A stretch of 64,000 nt of DNA from Strongylocentrotus purpuratus. Taxonomy: Eukaryota; Echinodermata; Echinoidea; Camarodonta; Strongylocentrotidae. The stretch is taken from NCBI RefSeq assembly GCF_000002235.5, contig NW_022145601.1:26080228-26144227 (forward strand), in the 5' to 3' direction. The notes below the pieces were generated by a model that saw nothing but the letters and a program-made list of their open reading frames with translations, was not told where the DNA came from and did not search any database. Made by a program: the position numbers and the translations under genes. Below are positions 39,776 through 49,919 of the stretch, in pieces (within the stretch, counting starts at the first letter, position 1; every line of letters begins with the position of its first letter).

Positions 39776-41740
39776 TCATGTCGAAATGTTTCTGTAATAG
39801 ATTTATCTTTTCAATCTAAGATCGTTATGAAATATAAAGAAGTGAGAGTGGTTAATTACAGCATTTTAAATGGCTGTAGTAACGCAATCATAGACAATCA
39901 AATTAATGATGCAACCCAATAGATTTAATCGCATGTCGTCACTGTGGAGGCGGGGTCTTAAAGTCCCTTCCTTTAATTATGGTCTTGAAATGTATTGAGT
40001 CTTTTTTTTCTTCGAGTGTATAGTGTCAGTCTCATTTGAATATCCTTTAACAAATGAAACAGAAACAAAGATGAGTTAATTATCTCGATTGATATTTAAT
40101 TGTTACATGTTATAAGAACCCTCCAATTAATGCTGAAACCAAAACTTAAGATTTTCCCAAGGTTGAATATTGTACAGCCGTGATTAAAACAATGAAAAAC
40201 TATTAAATCATAATTTTATTCTGTGACTTGAAAATGAAACATAACCAAAGTAGAATGATATTTCTCATATTCAGCTTTTTTTTAAACATAGTTCAGCAAT
40301 GAACAAGTTATTCAGATATTTTTTTTCATTTCTGTACAGATAACTATTGACACAATTAAGACAAGAAATTATTTGACATACACGTATATATCTGTGGCTG
40401 GGAGATGGAATTCGCTATAAATCACTAACGATTATTTGCCAGGGTATGACTTCCACTACACATTATACAGAGACGAAAGACATTGTATGTGTATTTCCCC
40501 TTTATCTCTAAAAATGAACAAGCATGGAATATATTTATTGGTATTGCTAGTAGGTGAAATACAGAAATATGGATAAACAGAATAGATACATTGATACGCT
40601 AATTTGAATATTACAAAACATACCCTTTAATTACAATATATCTGACATTTCCATATGAATCTAAGTTCTATATAATTCGAAAAAACCTTCAAAGCAAGAA
40701 CGATTTCTACACTGACCATACTCTTAGAAAAGACGTTTAAAATAGAACATTGTCCTTTCTTTAGAACCCCAAGAGGATTCTCCAGTGGAAGCTTGTAAAA
40801 AGGTTTTTGAAGGAATTAACCACCAAACTGTCATTGATATCGATGCTCCGCACAGGATGAATAAGAAAGTGTATGCTCATGTTCACCACCATCCTGATCA
40901 AATAAATATGAAACGAAGAAATAATGAATAAATGTCAAGTTTGCCCCGAACCAAGGCATCAAGATAAAACAGTATTTGCCCTCATTTATTTACACATTGT
41001 TATCTATTCTATTTTCACGAAATAGTTTTTTTTTTTTAAAGTTAATAACTTTTCCCAAATGTTGTGCTTTTAAAAGAAATCTTTTGTTTAACTTTTGTAT
41101 TGCTTAAAGAAACTTTAGTGACACCTGCAAAACCTTTAACTGTTCAGAGTTCTTAGGAGGAACATCGCTCTCTTTAGAACCACTGCGCAATATCAAGATT
41201 AATTTAAGAACCGTTTTCTTTGTTAGAGTGCAATCCGTAATATCCATTATGACATATTATATATACTGCACATATGACACTATAGTTAATATATTTCATA
41301 TTGCTTACATTAATATATATTACACTAAAGCCCTTCTGTAAGAAAACACGAATGATATGATGCTTACACCGTGGGCTATTGTTGATACTTCCAGTACTGA
41401 TATGGATACCGTTTTCTTATAGCTTCCTTTATAATAATGACGAATTATTAGAATCACTATCCGTCCCCTGAGTAGAGACACAATTTTGGTAGATCCTGAT
41501 TATGTGGTGAAAGATCAAGACTTATAAAATTCACCACGATGACCTAGCAATGTTGATCTTCTCTTTAATTGTATAAAGGTCTTGCGTCTGCAACACTTAC
41601 CCAACAAATTATTGAACTTTCGTCTTGTGAATGTTTTCGTAGATCAACACTTTCAATATTAAGGACAATAATCTTTGAGTGATCTTACTTCGCACTGCAG
41701 AGGAAAAAGTAGATGAAAAACATGCATCCATGTAGCCCTG
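39776..41740. other. Spacer downstream of the receptor gene; no gene seen
   Basis: AT-rich, without recognised repeats or conserved frames. It would contain the receptor's 3' UTR. Confidence 0.5.
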
Positions 41741-41748
41741 CACTGTCT

Positions 41749-43959
41749 TTAATTATCTTGGCTACCATACGAATTCACATACAAGGCGTCCTCTCTTGGG
41801 GATTCATCATTAAGATTGCGAATGCTCAAACTGTTACCGTAGATAGGACCATCAACGAAGACATCTGAGCCTATATCATTTTCTGCCACACGATTTGTTT
41901 GATTCATCCTCGCATTTCTCCAGTCGTCATTCGTAGGAGCTCTGTCACCTAGGTCATGCTGCTTGGTAACACGTCTCGATGCTGCAGAGCGATGGATCTT
42001 CTTGGTCTTTCGGCTCATGTCAGGTTTAGCGTAAAGAGCCTCCACGTCTACCATTGGTTTGGCCGATACATCTTCCTGCGAATCAGTGGTTTTTACGGAT
42101 GGTGGAGTCGCTTCACTGATGCTGTAAGAACTCTTACAATCCTTGCTGCCATTGAATCGGAGGGCCCTTTTCATGGATGTCGGTGATGACAGCAGATCTG
42201 TGTTTTCGGTATTCGAGGTAGCGCCATCAATATCATCCAGAGAACAATAAGTGCTTTCAAGAGATGTCCCACTTACAACGACTGCAATATGATTGTGTTT
42301 CTTGCTGTTTCCTTCGTTATCATGATGAGTGCATTCCGAGTTTTTGTGGATGCGGCCAGACCTATCAAGAAGTTCTGAAGAAGGAAAATTTACACCACAA
42401 GGAGTGACGTGACGTGAATTAGAGTTAAGCTCTCTCTCTACCAACGCCTGAGAGGCAGAAAGGCTTGATGGATTGCGCCGACCAGAATGCAGGACATCTA
42501 ACTGCGAATCATCAAGTGTCGTGTCTACTAGTGGCTGATTTGATACAGTATTGTGTGGTAGAGAAGCTTCACCGGGTCGAGATGTTTGGGTAAAAAGAGT
42601 CGTAATTTCCAGGGATTCCGTGTTTTCGTTACCTACTGCAGTCGTTGAACTCCTTCGAACACCCAAGGTTCTATATTTTTCTCGACACATGCCATACAGT
42701 GTTGTAAAAATAATACCAAAGATGAATCCAAGTGCCGATGCTACTCCTGTCATGGAGCTCCAAAAATCTGTTATACCGTCGACAATATATTTCCTCGAAC
42801 ATATTCCTTCTGTTGTTGACAATTTTGTAAATGGAGCACTAGGACTATTAGAAGTAGAAGTAGAAGTAGAAATCATTGTACGAGCTGTTACGATGACGGT
42901 CACAGTGAGGTTATTGCATTCCAGACTTTCTGGTGAATGTGCTTGCCGTTGCTGATTGTTGGTAGTTTCCGCAAGAAACGAAACGTTGCTAAACCGGTTG
43001 TCCCAATAATTAAATTTGTTCATGCTGTGTAGGATCACGTTTGAGTGATCATCCTCTTCTCCGTAAAAGAAAACGATGTGATGAATGTCAGACAAAGTAT
43101 AATTTGTTGAAAATTCGAGAGGTATCAATTTTTCTTCAACACTGTACCACCACGTGTGGGGAATATGCTCACTTTGGCTGCAACGCTCAAGCATGAACTG
43201 CTCAGTTGGTTCGTTCCGAATCATATGTTGCATCACTGATGGAAAATCACACGTCTTATTTACATTTTTCTGTTTATAAAAAACTAAACATTTGAGGGGA
43301 AATTCATTTCCAGCAATTAGGTTTTCCACTGTCACATAAACGCTGAAGGTGTTTGTTATTTTCCAGTAGACATAACGCCAATCGTTAATTCCAGTCTCAT
43401 CCTTGGATACCACCACACTTTCTCTCGCTACAATCTCTGCGTAGTCTCCTTTATCAACCTGGATCCAGCGACAAAACATCTCAACCTTCTCCATTGTACG
43501 GTAAAGAAGAGCATTGCAAGTGGGGTCGGTATTGTCAATTCTTAAATCTAGTTGGAGAACCAAACAAACTGATCCAATCCCGTCGTAAATGTGAATGGTG
43601 TGAGTGCCTGAATCATTTTCTCGTGCAAATTGTATAGATAGTTCAAATGTGTTGTCTTCGATTCCTTCAACCAATGTATAACGTTTATTGCTGACAAAGC
43701 GTACGAAATCGTGACTGTAACTGTGGTATATGCCAATTAAAATATTCCTATTATTCGTCCACCGAAGATATTGCGTCTCTTGCAATGACTGTCTGACACG
43801 AAATATAACGGAAACATTTCGGTGTTCAATTCCTCTGAAATTCTTATACTGATACTCACAACTTTGTGTCGTAGAAAAAGACTGCTGACAGAAAGCATTC
43901 AGAATGAGAAGAAGTAGAAATGGTATCATGATGAGGATCAAATCCTTTTTCGAGAACAT
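41749..43959 (-). CDS. Single-exon Ig-like transmembrane receptor with tyrosine motifs
   Basis: One uninterrupted frame of 736 codons. Residues 1-24 form a signal peptide (LILIMIPFLLLLILNAFC). Residues 30-140 look like a V-type Ig domain (C34, W67, D116-S-G-T-H, C132); 148-237 look like a second Ig domain (C163-R-W, C224); 260-350 may be a third (C260, C348). A Ser/Thr-rich stalk (355-385) leads to a membrane segment (402-425) and a 310-residue cytoplasmic tail. Tail tyrosines sit in LYAKP (Y643, a YxxP site), IYGN (Y707) and LYVN (Y727), the last two YxN sites of the Grb2 SH2 type; Y571 and Y731 are extra. Several N-glycosylation sequons are present. The role is unknown; a cell-surface, perhaps immune, receptor is inferred. 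A decayed paralogue lies at 36.2 kb. The start has A at -3. Confidence 0.85.
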   Translation of the reverse strand: MFSKKDLILIMIPFLLLLILNAFCQQSFSTTQSCEYQYKNFRGIEHRNVSVIFRVRQSLQETQYLRWTNNRNILIGIYHSYSHDFVRFVSNKRYTLVEGIEDNTFELSIQFARENDSGTHTIHIYDGIGSVCLVLQLDLRIDNTDPTCNALLYRTMEKVEMFCRWIQVDKGDYAEIVARESVVVSKDETGINDWRYVYWKITNTFSVYVTVENLIAGNEFPLKCLVFYKQKNVNKTCDFPSVMQHMIRNEPTEQFMLERCSQSEHIPHTWWYSVEEKLIPLEFSTNYTLSDIHHIVFFYGEEDDHSNVILHSMNKFNYWDNRFSNVSFLAETTNNQQRQAHSPESLECNNLTVTVIVTARTMISTSTSTSNSPSAPFTKLSTTEGICSRKYIVDGITDFWSSMTGVASALGFIFGIIFTTLYGMCREKYRTLGVRRSSTTAVGNENTESLEITTLFTQTSRPGEASLPHNTVSNQPLVDTTLDDSQLDVLHSGRRNPSSLSASQALVERELNSNSRHVTPCGVNFPSSELLDRSGRIHKNSECTHHDNEGNSKKHNHIAVVVSGTSLESTYCSLDDIDGATSNTENTDLLSSPTSMKRALRFNGSKDCKSSYSISEATPPSVKTTDSQEDVSAKPMVDVEALYAKPDMSRKTKKIHRSAASRRVTKQHDLGDRAPTNDDWRNARMNQTNRVAENDIGSDVFVDGPIYGNSLSIRNLNDESPREDALYVNSYGSQDN

Positions 43960-44086
43960 TCTAAATGTTCAGTTTGTGAACTAATTTGCGTGCAGAGAGT
44001 ATGAACTCAGATTTACAGTTGCGCCGACTCACTCCAATCCCGAAAGTTTAGAGCAGAGATACTCGTTATGATAGTATCCAATGTAC

Positions 44087-44100
44087 CAATTTATATTTTG
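44087..44100 (-). promoter_or_regulatory. TATA-like box upstream of the receptor gene
   Basis: AAAATATAAATT on the minus strand about 130 nt before the ATG, with no splice acceptor needed between. It fits an intronless gene with a short 5' UTR, but the motif is weak evidence alone. Confidence 0.35.
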
Positions 44101-44362
44101 GAAGGGACTTTCAGAGCATGAAGCTGTTTCACCAACCTATTACAAATCGCCCAATCACAGCTTGACAAACCAATTGATCACTTTGATTTTATGGGAATAA
44201 TTATGTTGAAACATTATCTTTGAGGCGTGAAAAAGCAGTAAACAAACCACTTGAGTGAGTTTTACAATAAAACCCAACGTATTACTTTCTTTGTCTATTG
44301 CGTGTATAATTATATAGAATAGCCATGGTTTCAGTTGTAACGCTCTTGAAGAAATCAAGTGT

Positions 44363-44367
<5 letters not shown>

Positions 44368-44396
<29 letters not shown>
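44368..44396. repeat. Poly-T tract
   Basis: About 28 T residues, possibly the A-tail of a minus-strand retroposed copy; no body was recognised. Confidence 0.8.
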
Positions 44397-44400
<4 letters not shown>

Positions 44401-44756
44401 GGCAACTAGGCCAACCAGCCATTCACAGGTGACCAGTTTCCTTTTAATTGTATAAATATCATTGAAAAATCATCTGTTTGAGACGTGAAGACTAACAATC
44501 AAACAATTTAACAAGTTTTGAAATGACTCATCGTATCGATTTTTTAAAAGCGCATTGATGTAGAATAAGTTTACTTCCAGTTGCAAAACTGTTTAAGTGT
44601 CGGGTTTAGATCTTCCATGGTTATCAGGTCAACAATTTTAATAAAGTTTTGTGCCTTTTCTGTAACTTTGTATCGCGTATTTTCGCTTTACCATACTAGT
44701 AATCAATACATTAATTGAGTTCTTGATTTAGTGGATTGAGTCGGCTGACAAGTTTT

Positions 44757-45310
44757 TTTCTCCCTACGAACTGTGACTTTTTATCCACTGTGACGACTTC
44801 GAGAGAGACTACAACTATAATATTTGTATTTTTCTCTAAGTTTCACTTTCCTATAATATCAGCTAAAAAAATCAGAGTTTTAAAATTTTCGGGGGAAAAC
44901 CGAATTCAGACAAGGATTACCAGTCGAGAACAGAAAAACGAATCGTCTGCTTTCTCTAATAATTTAAGGAAACGTCAAAGCTTCCGCGTTTCGCGCGAGA
45001 GGGGTAAACTAAATTCAGACAAGGATTAAGAGTCGAGAACGGTACAACGAATCGCCTTCTTTCCCTAATAATTTAAGAAAATGTCTAAGCTTTCGCGCTT
45101 CACGCGGGAGGGGAGAAACTGAATTAAGACAAGGATTAAGAGTCGCGGATGGTACAATGAATCGTCTTCTTTCTATAATAATTCAAGGAAACGTCAAAGC
45201 TCCCAGGCTTCGCCCGGGAGGGGGGGGGGGGAAACTTCATTCAGAGAAGGATTAAGAGTCGCGAACGGTACAACGAATCGTCTCCTTTCTTCTCTAACAA
45301 TTTAATGAAA
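44757..45310. repeat. Leader plus ~115-bp tandem array, right copy
   Basis: Same leader and unit as 35795-36235, in the same orientation, with about four units (TTTCGCGCGAGAGGGG, TTTCGCGCTTCACGCGGG, etc.). A G run of 11 interrupts the last one. Confidence 0.85.
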
Positions 45311-45644
45311 CGTGCTGCATTTAAATATCTATGCTGCTGATTAAGTTGACGAAATCAATCGTATATTATGTCATCGAGGAAAAATGACCATCTATACGCA
45401 AATACTATAGATAGTTCATAGAAAAAATGATTTAGCCTACTCCCTACGGCCCCGGGTTTGTAGTAAATTTTGGCGGTAACTAGTTGCTAGTTTTGTCGGT
45501 AATCGGTGGCCTCTATACCCCCCCCCCCCCACCCCGCTGAAAAAGGTCTAGTGACGCCCCTGCGTGCAAGCCCTGCGGAACGTTTTCAAAGTGACGTGGG
45601 GGGGGGCTAAATTATTTACGATCAGGTAGAGCATAGCGAGTGGA

Positions 45645-45850
45645 CACGTAGATTGGCGTGCAGGGGTCCAAGGGAAAAGCCCCTGCGGGGGTCAAGAAGA
45701 GGAGCCCCCCGGAAGCTCAGGGGTTTGAGGCATTAAAATACGGTCAGATGAGCATCCAGGTGGCCGCCCCTGGTGGGGTCCAGGGGGCAGAGCCCCAGGA
45801 AGCTCAGGGGTTTAAGGCATTTAATTACGGTCAGATGACCATATTTTGAT
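45645..45850. repeat. Two ~110-bp direct repeats (GGAAGCTCAGGGGTTT)
   Basis: Units share GGGTCCAGGGGGCAGAGCCCC-like starts, GGAAGCTCAGGGGTTTGAGG, and ACGGTCAGATGA ends. Probably the interior of a decayed hAT-like element. Confidence 0.7.
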
Positions 45851-46431
45851 ACCTTATTTGTGACACTTTCTTTCTTTCTTTCTATTTCTCTTCATATAGG
45901 CCTACTTTTTCAAAAAGTGGAGCGTCTTGGGGCTCAAGCCCTGTCAGTCAGGTTTACTGGTATCGATTTAGAAATAAACCACGTTTGAATTTTATTGGGA
46001 GGGGGCAACTCCCCCCCCCCCCCCCCCATCAGTACACCAGTGCAGTGCGTAAAGGCGTAAACAATATTCATGACAGGATCATTAGCTGAAAACCAAAAAG
46101 GGGGAAAAGGAAAGAAGGAATAGTAGGTGTTTGATAAGTTAAATGCAACGTATCAATTAAGTGATAAAACTAGATTGTATAAAGTATAGGCCTATGAATA
46201 AAATCTAAAATCTAAATACTTACAAATTAGGAAGATATGGGAGAAAAGAACGTCGACCATGGTCCAAACTTTTGCTCCAGCACCAGTACTCTGCAGTTGT
46301 GTGAAGGTCTGAAGATATAAGCAAAAAAAAAAAAAAAATTGTGAGGCGCATTGCGGCAGGTTATCTCTTAAAAACCCAATCATGATGTGTTTAAAGCACA
46401 ATATCAATGAAGGAACATATAAGTCCTTTAA

Positions 46432-46629
46432 TTAAATCCCCACTGCACTACTTATAGCTACTTGCGCCCTCTATATAGCAAACAATGTCTAATCGGTGAC
46501 CATATTGTTCCCCCGTGGTCCCCTTTTTCATAGGATAACTGAGAGCTGATTTGATGAGATAACTACCTGCCAGTGACCACGCAGGGAGGTCTAATCCCTC
46601 CTGGCAAAACTAGTGCAGAAAGGCTTTGA
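46432..46629. mobile_element. AGCCCC-family TTAA MITE, copy 2
   Basis: TTAA|ATCCCCACTGCACTAC at the left, TAGTGCAGAAAGGCT at the right; the right TTAA is worn to TTGA. Confidence 0.8.
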
Positions 46630-46781
46630 ATATGTTACTTAATGAGATAACCTATAAATGCGAGTGAGCGTAGAGAGCGATTTTTTTTATATATTTTTTT
46701 TTTTGGGGGGGGGAGGCGTTTCAAGAAAAAAAACCTGCTCTCAGACGATTTGAATAAGGGGCACATGGAATTAGAGAGGCT

Positions 46782-46977
46782 TTAAGGCCCCACTGTACTA
46801 CTTGTAGCTACTTGCTCCCTCTACATAGAAAAAAGTGCCTAAGCGGTGCCCGATGGTCTCCCATGATCCTCTTTTTATTATGTTAATTGAGAGCTGAGTT
46901 GGTGAGATAACCACCTGTCAGTGATCACGATGTGTGGTTTAATCACCCCTGGCCAAACTAGTACAGACGGGCTTTAA
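46782..46977. mobile_element. AGCCCC-family TTAA MITE, copy 3
   Basis: TTAA on both sides; interior reads TTATGTTAATTGAGAGC, the undisturbed form of the site hit by another MITE at 53401. Confidence 0.85.
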
Positions 46978-47663
46978 GAAATCTATTTATCGGGGGAGAT
47001 GAGGGATGATAAAAAAAATCTTGTCATAGCACGCACGGTCATTATTTCTCTTTTTAACACGAATGACATTTAATAATGCCAATGCAGTTCCCTTGAGTTT
47101 GAAGACTCCTTTGTTGTCTAAACCTTTATCATGTATATTCTTGAAAAAAAAGGCAAAAAAAAAGGAAAAATAAATATACAAATTGAATGGGATTTTTGTT
47201 TCTTGTGACTACCTGGCCATCATGATGGCTGTTCATTGATACCTTAGTATTCTATGAAGTTCATGCAAAAAGGGGGTAGGATTCAAGCATGGTAGGTTGG
47301 AAGATCGATGCCTCGTTTTAGCAGGTTAGTAGAATGAATAGTTTAAAGGGACAAACGTTTTAGTGTAAAAGCCAGTGACACATTACTTAAATCAAAATGA
47401 CTTATCTGTACAGAGAGCCTGATTGTATTCTAAAAGGGGCACAGTTTGACGTGTGCTCCCTGCCTTCCGTTTCTCTCTCCCTGTCTTCAACCAGCGGGGA
47501 CTTAATTCATCCGAGCTCCTATGCTGTAAAAGAAATTAATCATGGGTTATAGTTTTATTTCCCTTATTTTTATTTTGTGCGCTTTTCGTGATAGAAACAA
47601 AAGAAAAACGTTTAAATAATGTAGGCTGTAGAGTGCTCACTCAACCCATCGACCCTTTCATGT

Positions 47664-48558
47664 TTAAAGGTAATACAAAGTTTTGGTATGGGGTCATGAA
47701 TTTGGTTCAAATGAACATATTCGAAGCATATGCGATCCTACAATATGTAGTGATCATTTTCGCGGTTGAAATCGAGTCTAAAGTTATGAAATTGTGAATA
47801 ATAAAATCTTTATGTTGTATAGCTCCCTCTCAAGGTCAAGATATTAATTAAGCTATAATAAACTAGGCGTTGTGGCGTGCGCCTGTAATCCAGCTAAAAA
47901 GTGGAAGTTACAAACTGATTCAGCCGAGGACGCAGGTTCGAAACTGAGTCACGTCTTTCGGATGGTGACGTTTAAAGGTCGGTCCCAGACGTAAATAATC
48001 ATATCTGATTGATACACGTCTGTAAAAACCCAATACACACACACACACACATATAACTAGGCGTTGTGGCGTGCGCCTGTAATCCAGCTATAAGTAAGTG
48101 GAAGTTACAAACTGATTCAGCCGAGGACGCAGGTTCGAAACTGAGTCACGTCTTTCGGATGGTGACGTTTAAAGGTCGGTCCCCAGACGTAAATAATCAT
48201 ATCTGATTGATACACGTCTGTAAAAACCCAATACACACACACACACACACACATATAAAACATTGTTTCTTGACTAAAATCGACCGATAAGCTATTTTCG
48301 TTTGGTAGTTATATATCAAAACTACATATTCTGAAGTTTTCAGGGTCGCAACTACTATTGTACGGCCGTATGTGCTAATTGAAATTTATCAAAATTTACC
48401 AGGAGCACCGGTAAATTTTTATATTCGATTTTTCTCGAAAGCAGAAGTGTCTATAGACCTTAGGAGCTATTTTTTTTTTAGTACTTATCCACAGGGGCAT
48501 CCAAACATATAAAAATTGTAAAGAATCACTATTTCCCAAAACTTTGTATTACCTTTAA
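47664..48558. mobile_element. AGGTAATAC TTAA MITE, copy 2, interrupted by two SINEs
   Basis: TTAA at 47664-47667 and 48555-48558; ends AGGTAATACAAAGTTTTGG and CCAAAACTTTGTATTACCT are perfect inverse copies. It is inverted relative to the copies at 7230 and 53401. After removal of the insert at 47859-48253 the length is about 500 bp, equal to copy 3. Confidence 0.88.
47860..48256 (+). mobile_element. Two tandem SINEs with a 7SL-like head
   Basis: Each unit starts ACTAGGCGTTGTGGCGTGCG then CCTGTAATCCAGCTA, close to the 5' Alu-domain sequence of 7SL RNA (GTGGCGCGTGCCTGTAGTCC), followed by a B-box-like GGTTCGAAACTG. The body CTTTCGGATGGTGACGTTTA resembles common marine-invertebrate SINE bodies, and each ends in (AC)n. 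TATAA flanks the pair at 47854-47858 and 48254-48258, a 5-bp target duplication inside the host MITE. The units are almost identical. Confidence 0.75.
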
Positions 48559-48894
48559 GGTATGATGGCATGCCGGTATGATACCCCCCCCCCCCCCCTT
48601 CCCCCAAAAAAGGAAAAAAAGAAAAGAAATCCGATCGATATCCGGTCGGAGATAATGCGAAACCGAATTACGCGATGGCGCATGCGCAGAGTGCATATTT
48701 GCGAAGGTGATGATCAAGTAGTTTACATTCGCAACGAAAATATTACATTTTCCCATCTCAATCTGATCGCAACATACGGGGATATACATTTCACTATTGT
48801 ATTCCACCTATTTGTATCAAAAGAACAAGTTGTCGGTTGTCTTTTGAATAGTTGGAGATATCACCTAGTTGGTAAATACATGAGATATGTGTGA

Positions 48895-49095
48895 GTGAGT
48901 GTGAGTGAGTCCGGAATGTGTGCAGAGCCAGAGAATAATAACAGTGGCAGTTACTGGGCACGGTACTGGGCAGTGGACTGGCGCTTGTCCGTAGGACAGG
49001 TAGTGACGTGATGTGCCGTAGCTAGTGCCCGGCCCTGCCATCGGCCTTATCGGGGCCGGGGCCGGGGCCGGGGCCCTGCATGTCACGCGTCAACA
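48895..49095 (+). promoter_or_regulatory. ARMC9: Likely ARMC9 promoter / noncoding first exon region
   Basis: A locally G+C- and CpG-rich patch upstream of the coding exon, which itself starts after a TGTGCAG acceptor at 49698. GACAGGTAGTGACG near 48998 could be a donor. It includes (GGGGCC)4 at 49052-49075. The transcription start is not seen directly. Confidence 0.4.
49052..49075. repeat. (GGGGCC)4 hexanucleotide repeat
   Basis: Four exact GGGGCC units, able to form a G-quadruplex, near the presumed ARMC9 start region. Confidence 0.9.
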
Positions 49096-49844
49096 GCCAG
49101 TTCTGCAGTGAATTTTGTTCATGTGCACAAACATGGGTCCATGGTCCATTATCCTTTATCATTCAACTTCTCAATGATTTAGCAGTCGCTCGCATTGTCA
49201 ATGAGGGTTCTGTGAAATAAAATATGCAGACAGGCCAGTCAAGCTCGAGTCAAGCTCAAGTCAAGGCAGCATTGCCATTGCCATTGGCGTTGAGATGTTG
49301 ATCTTGCAGTGTTGCATGCACTCGATCATGGCATTTTCACGAAGCTAGCCACGGCTACCCCCATGGCATATATGTCTGAAATTAGATCTAATTGAAAACT
49401 CATGCAATTGTCAAGAGTGAAAAATTAATAATCCGTTTCTGTTTGTGCAACACTTTAATCTGCGATAATGATTATTGTTGTCAAAAAAAATGTTCAATGT
49501 TTTTCATTTATTGGAAGAAACTATATAATTCAGGTAAAAAAATGCAGCATTCCATTGAACCGTGCCATGTCTCATTGAATAGCTCTGTATCTTTCACCTC
49601 AAAACACATCTTGTGAGCTTTAAATATTTGTTTATTTTCTCCTGTAATATTTGCTAGCGTCTGAAAGCAAACTTTGTATTTATTTTATCTCTGTGCAGAA
49701 GCTCAACTTCATCTACTCTGAAGAATTGTGAAAACAACACATTTTGCTTGGAGTACCCATATGACCTTTGACCTACTCACCTAGATGATGCTGCTGTAAA
49801 TTGGCGAAAAAGATTGTTTGTTGGATGTGCAATGCTGCTTCAAG

Positions 49845-49919
49845 ATGGGGTCTAAACGAAATGGAAGTACCACAACAGTTGTAGCCTTTGAAGGAGAGTT
49901 GAATGGTATCGTTAAAGAA
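49845..49919 (+). CDS. ARMC9: ARMC9 coding exon 1
   Basis: 25 codons, [19 protein letters not shown] then NGIVKE, donor GTGAGT. Preceded in the same exon by about 146 nt of 5' UTR from an acceptor ending at 49698. Confidence 0.9.

Noticed and set aside
35795-45310. Direct repeats around an 8.5-kb interior as a pair of LTRs
   Set aside because: The repeats are tandem arrays without TG...CA ends or a primer-binding site, and the interior has no gag or pol frame, only the receptor gene and DNA repeats.
49391-49620. 74-codon plus-strand frame before ARMC9
   Set aside because: Lies in the presumed first intron, AT-rich, no homology and no splice logic.
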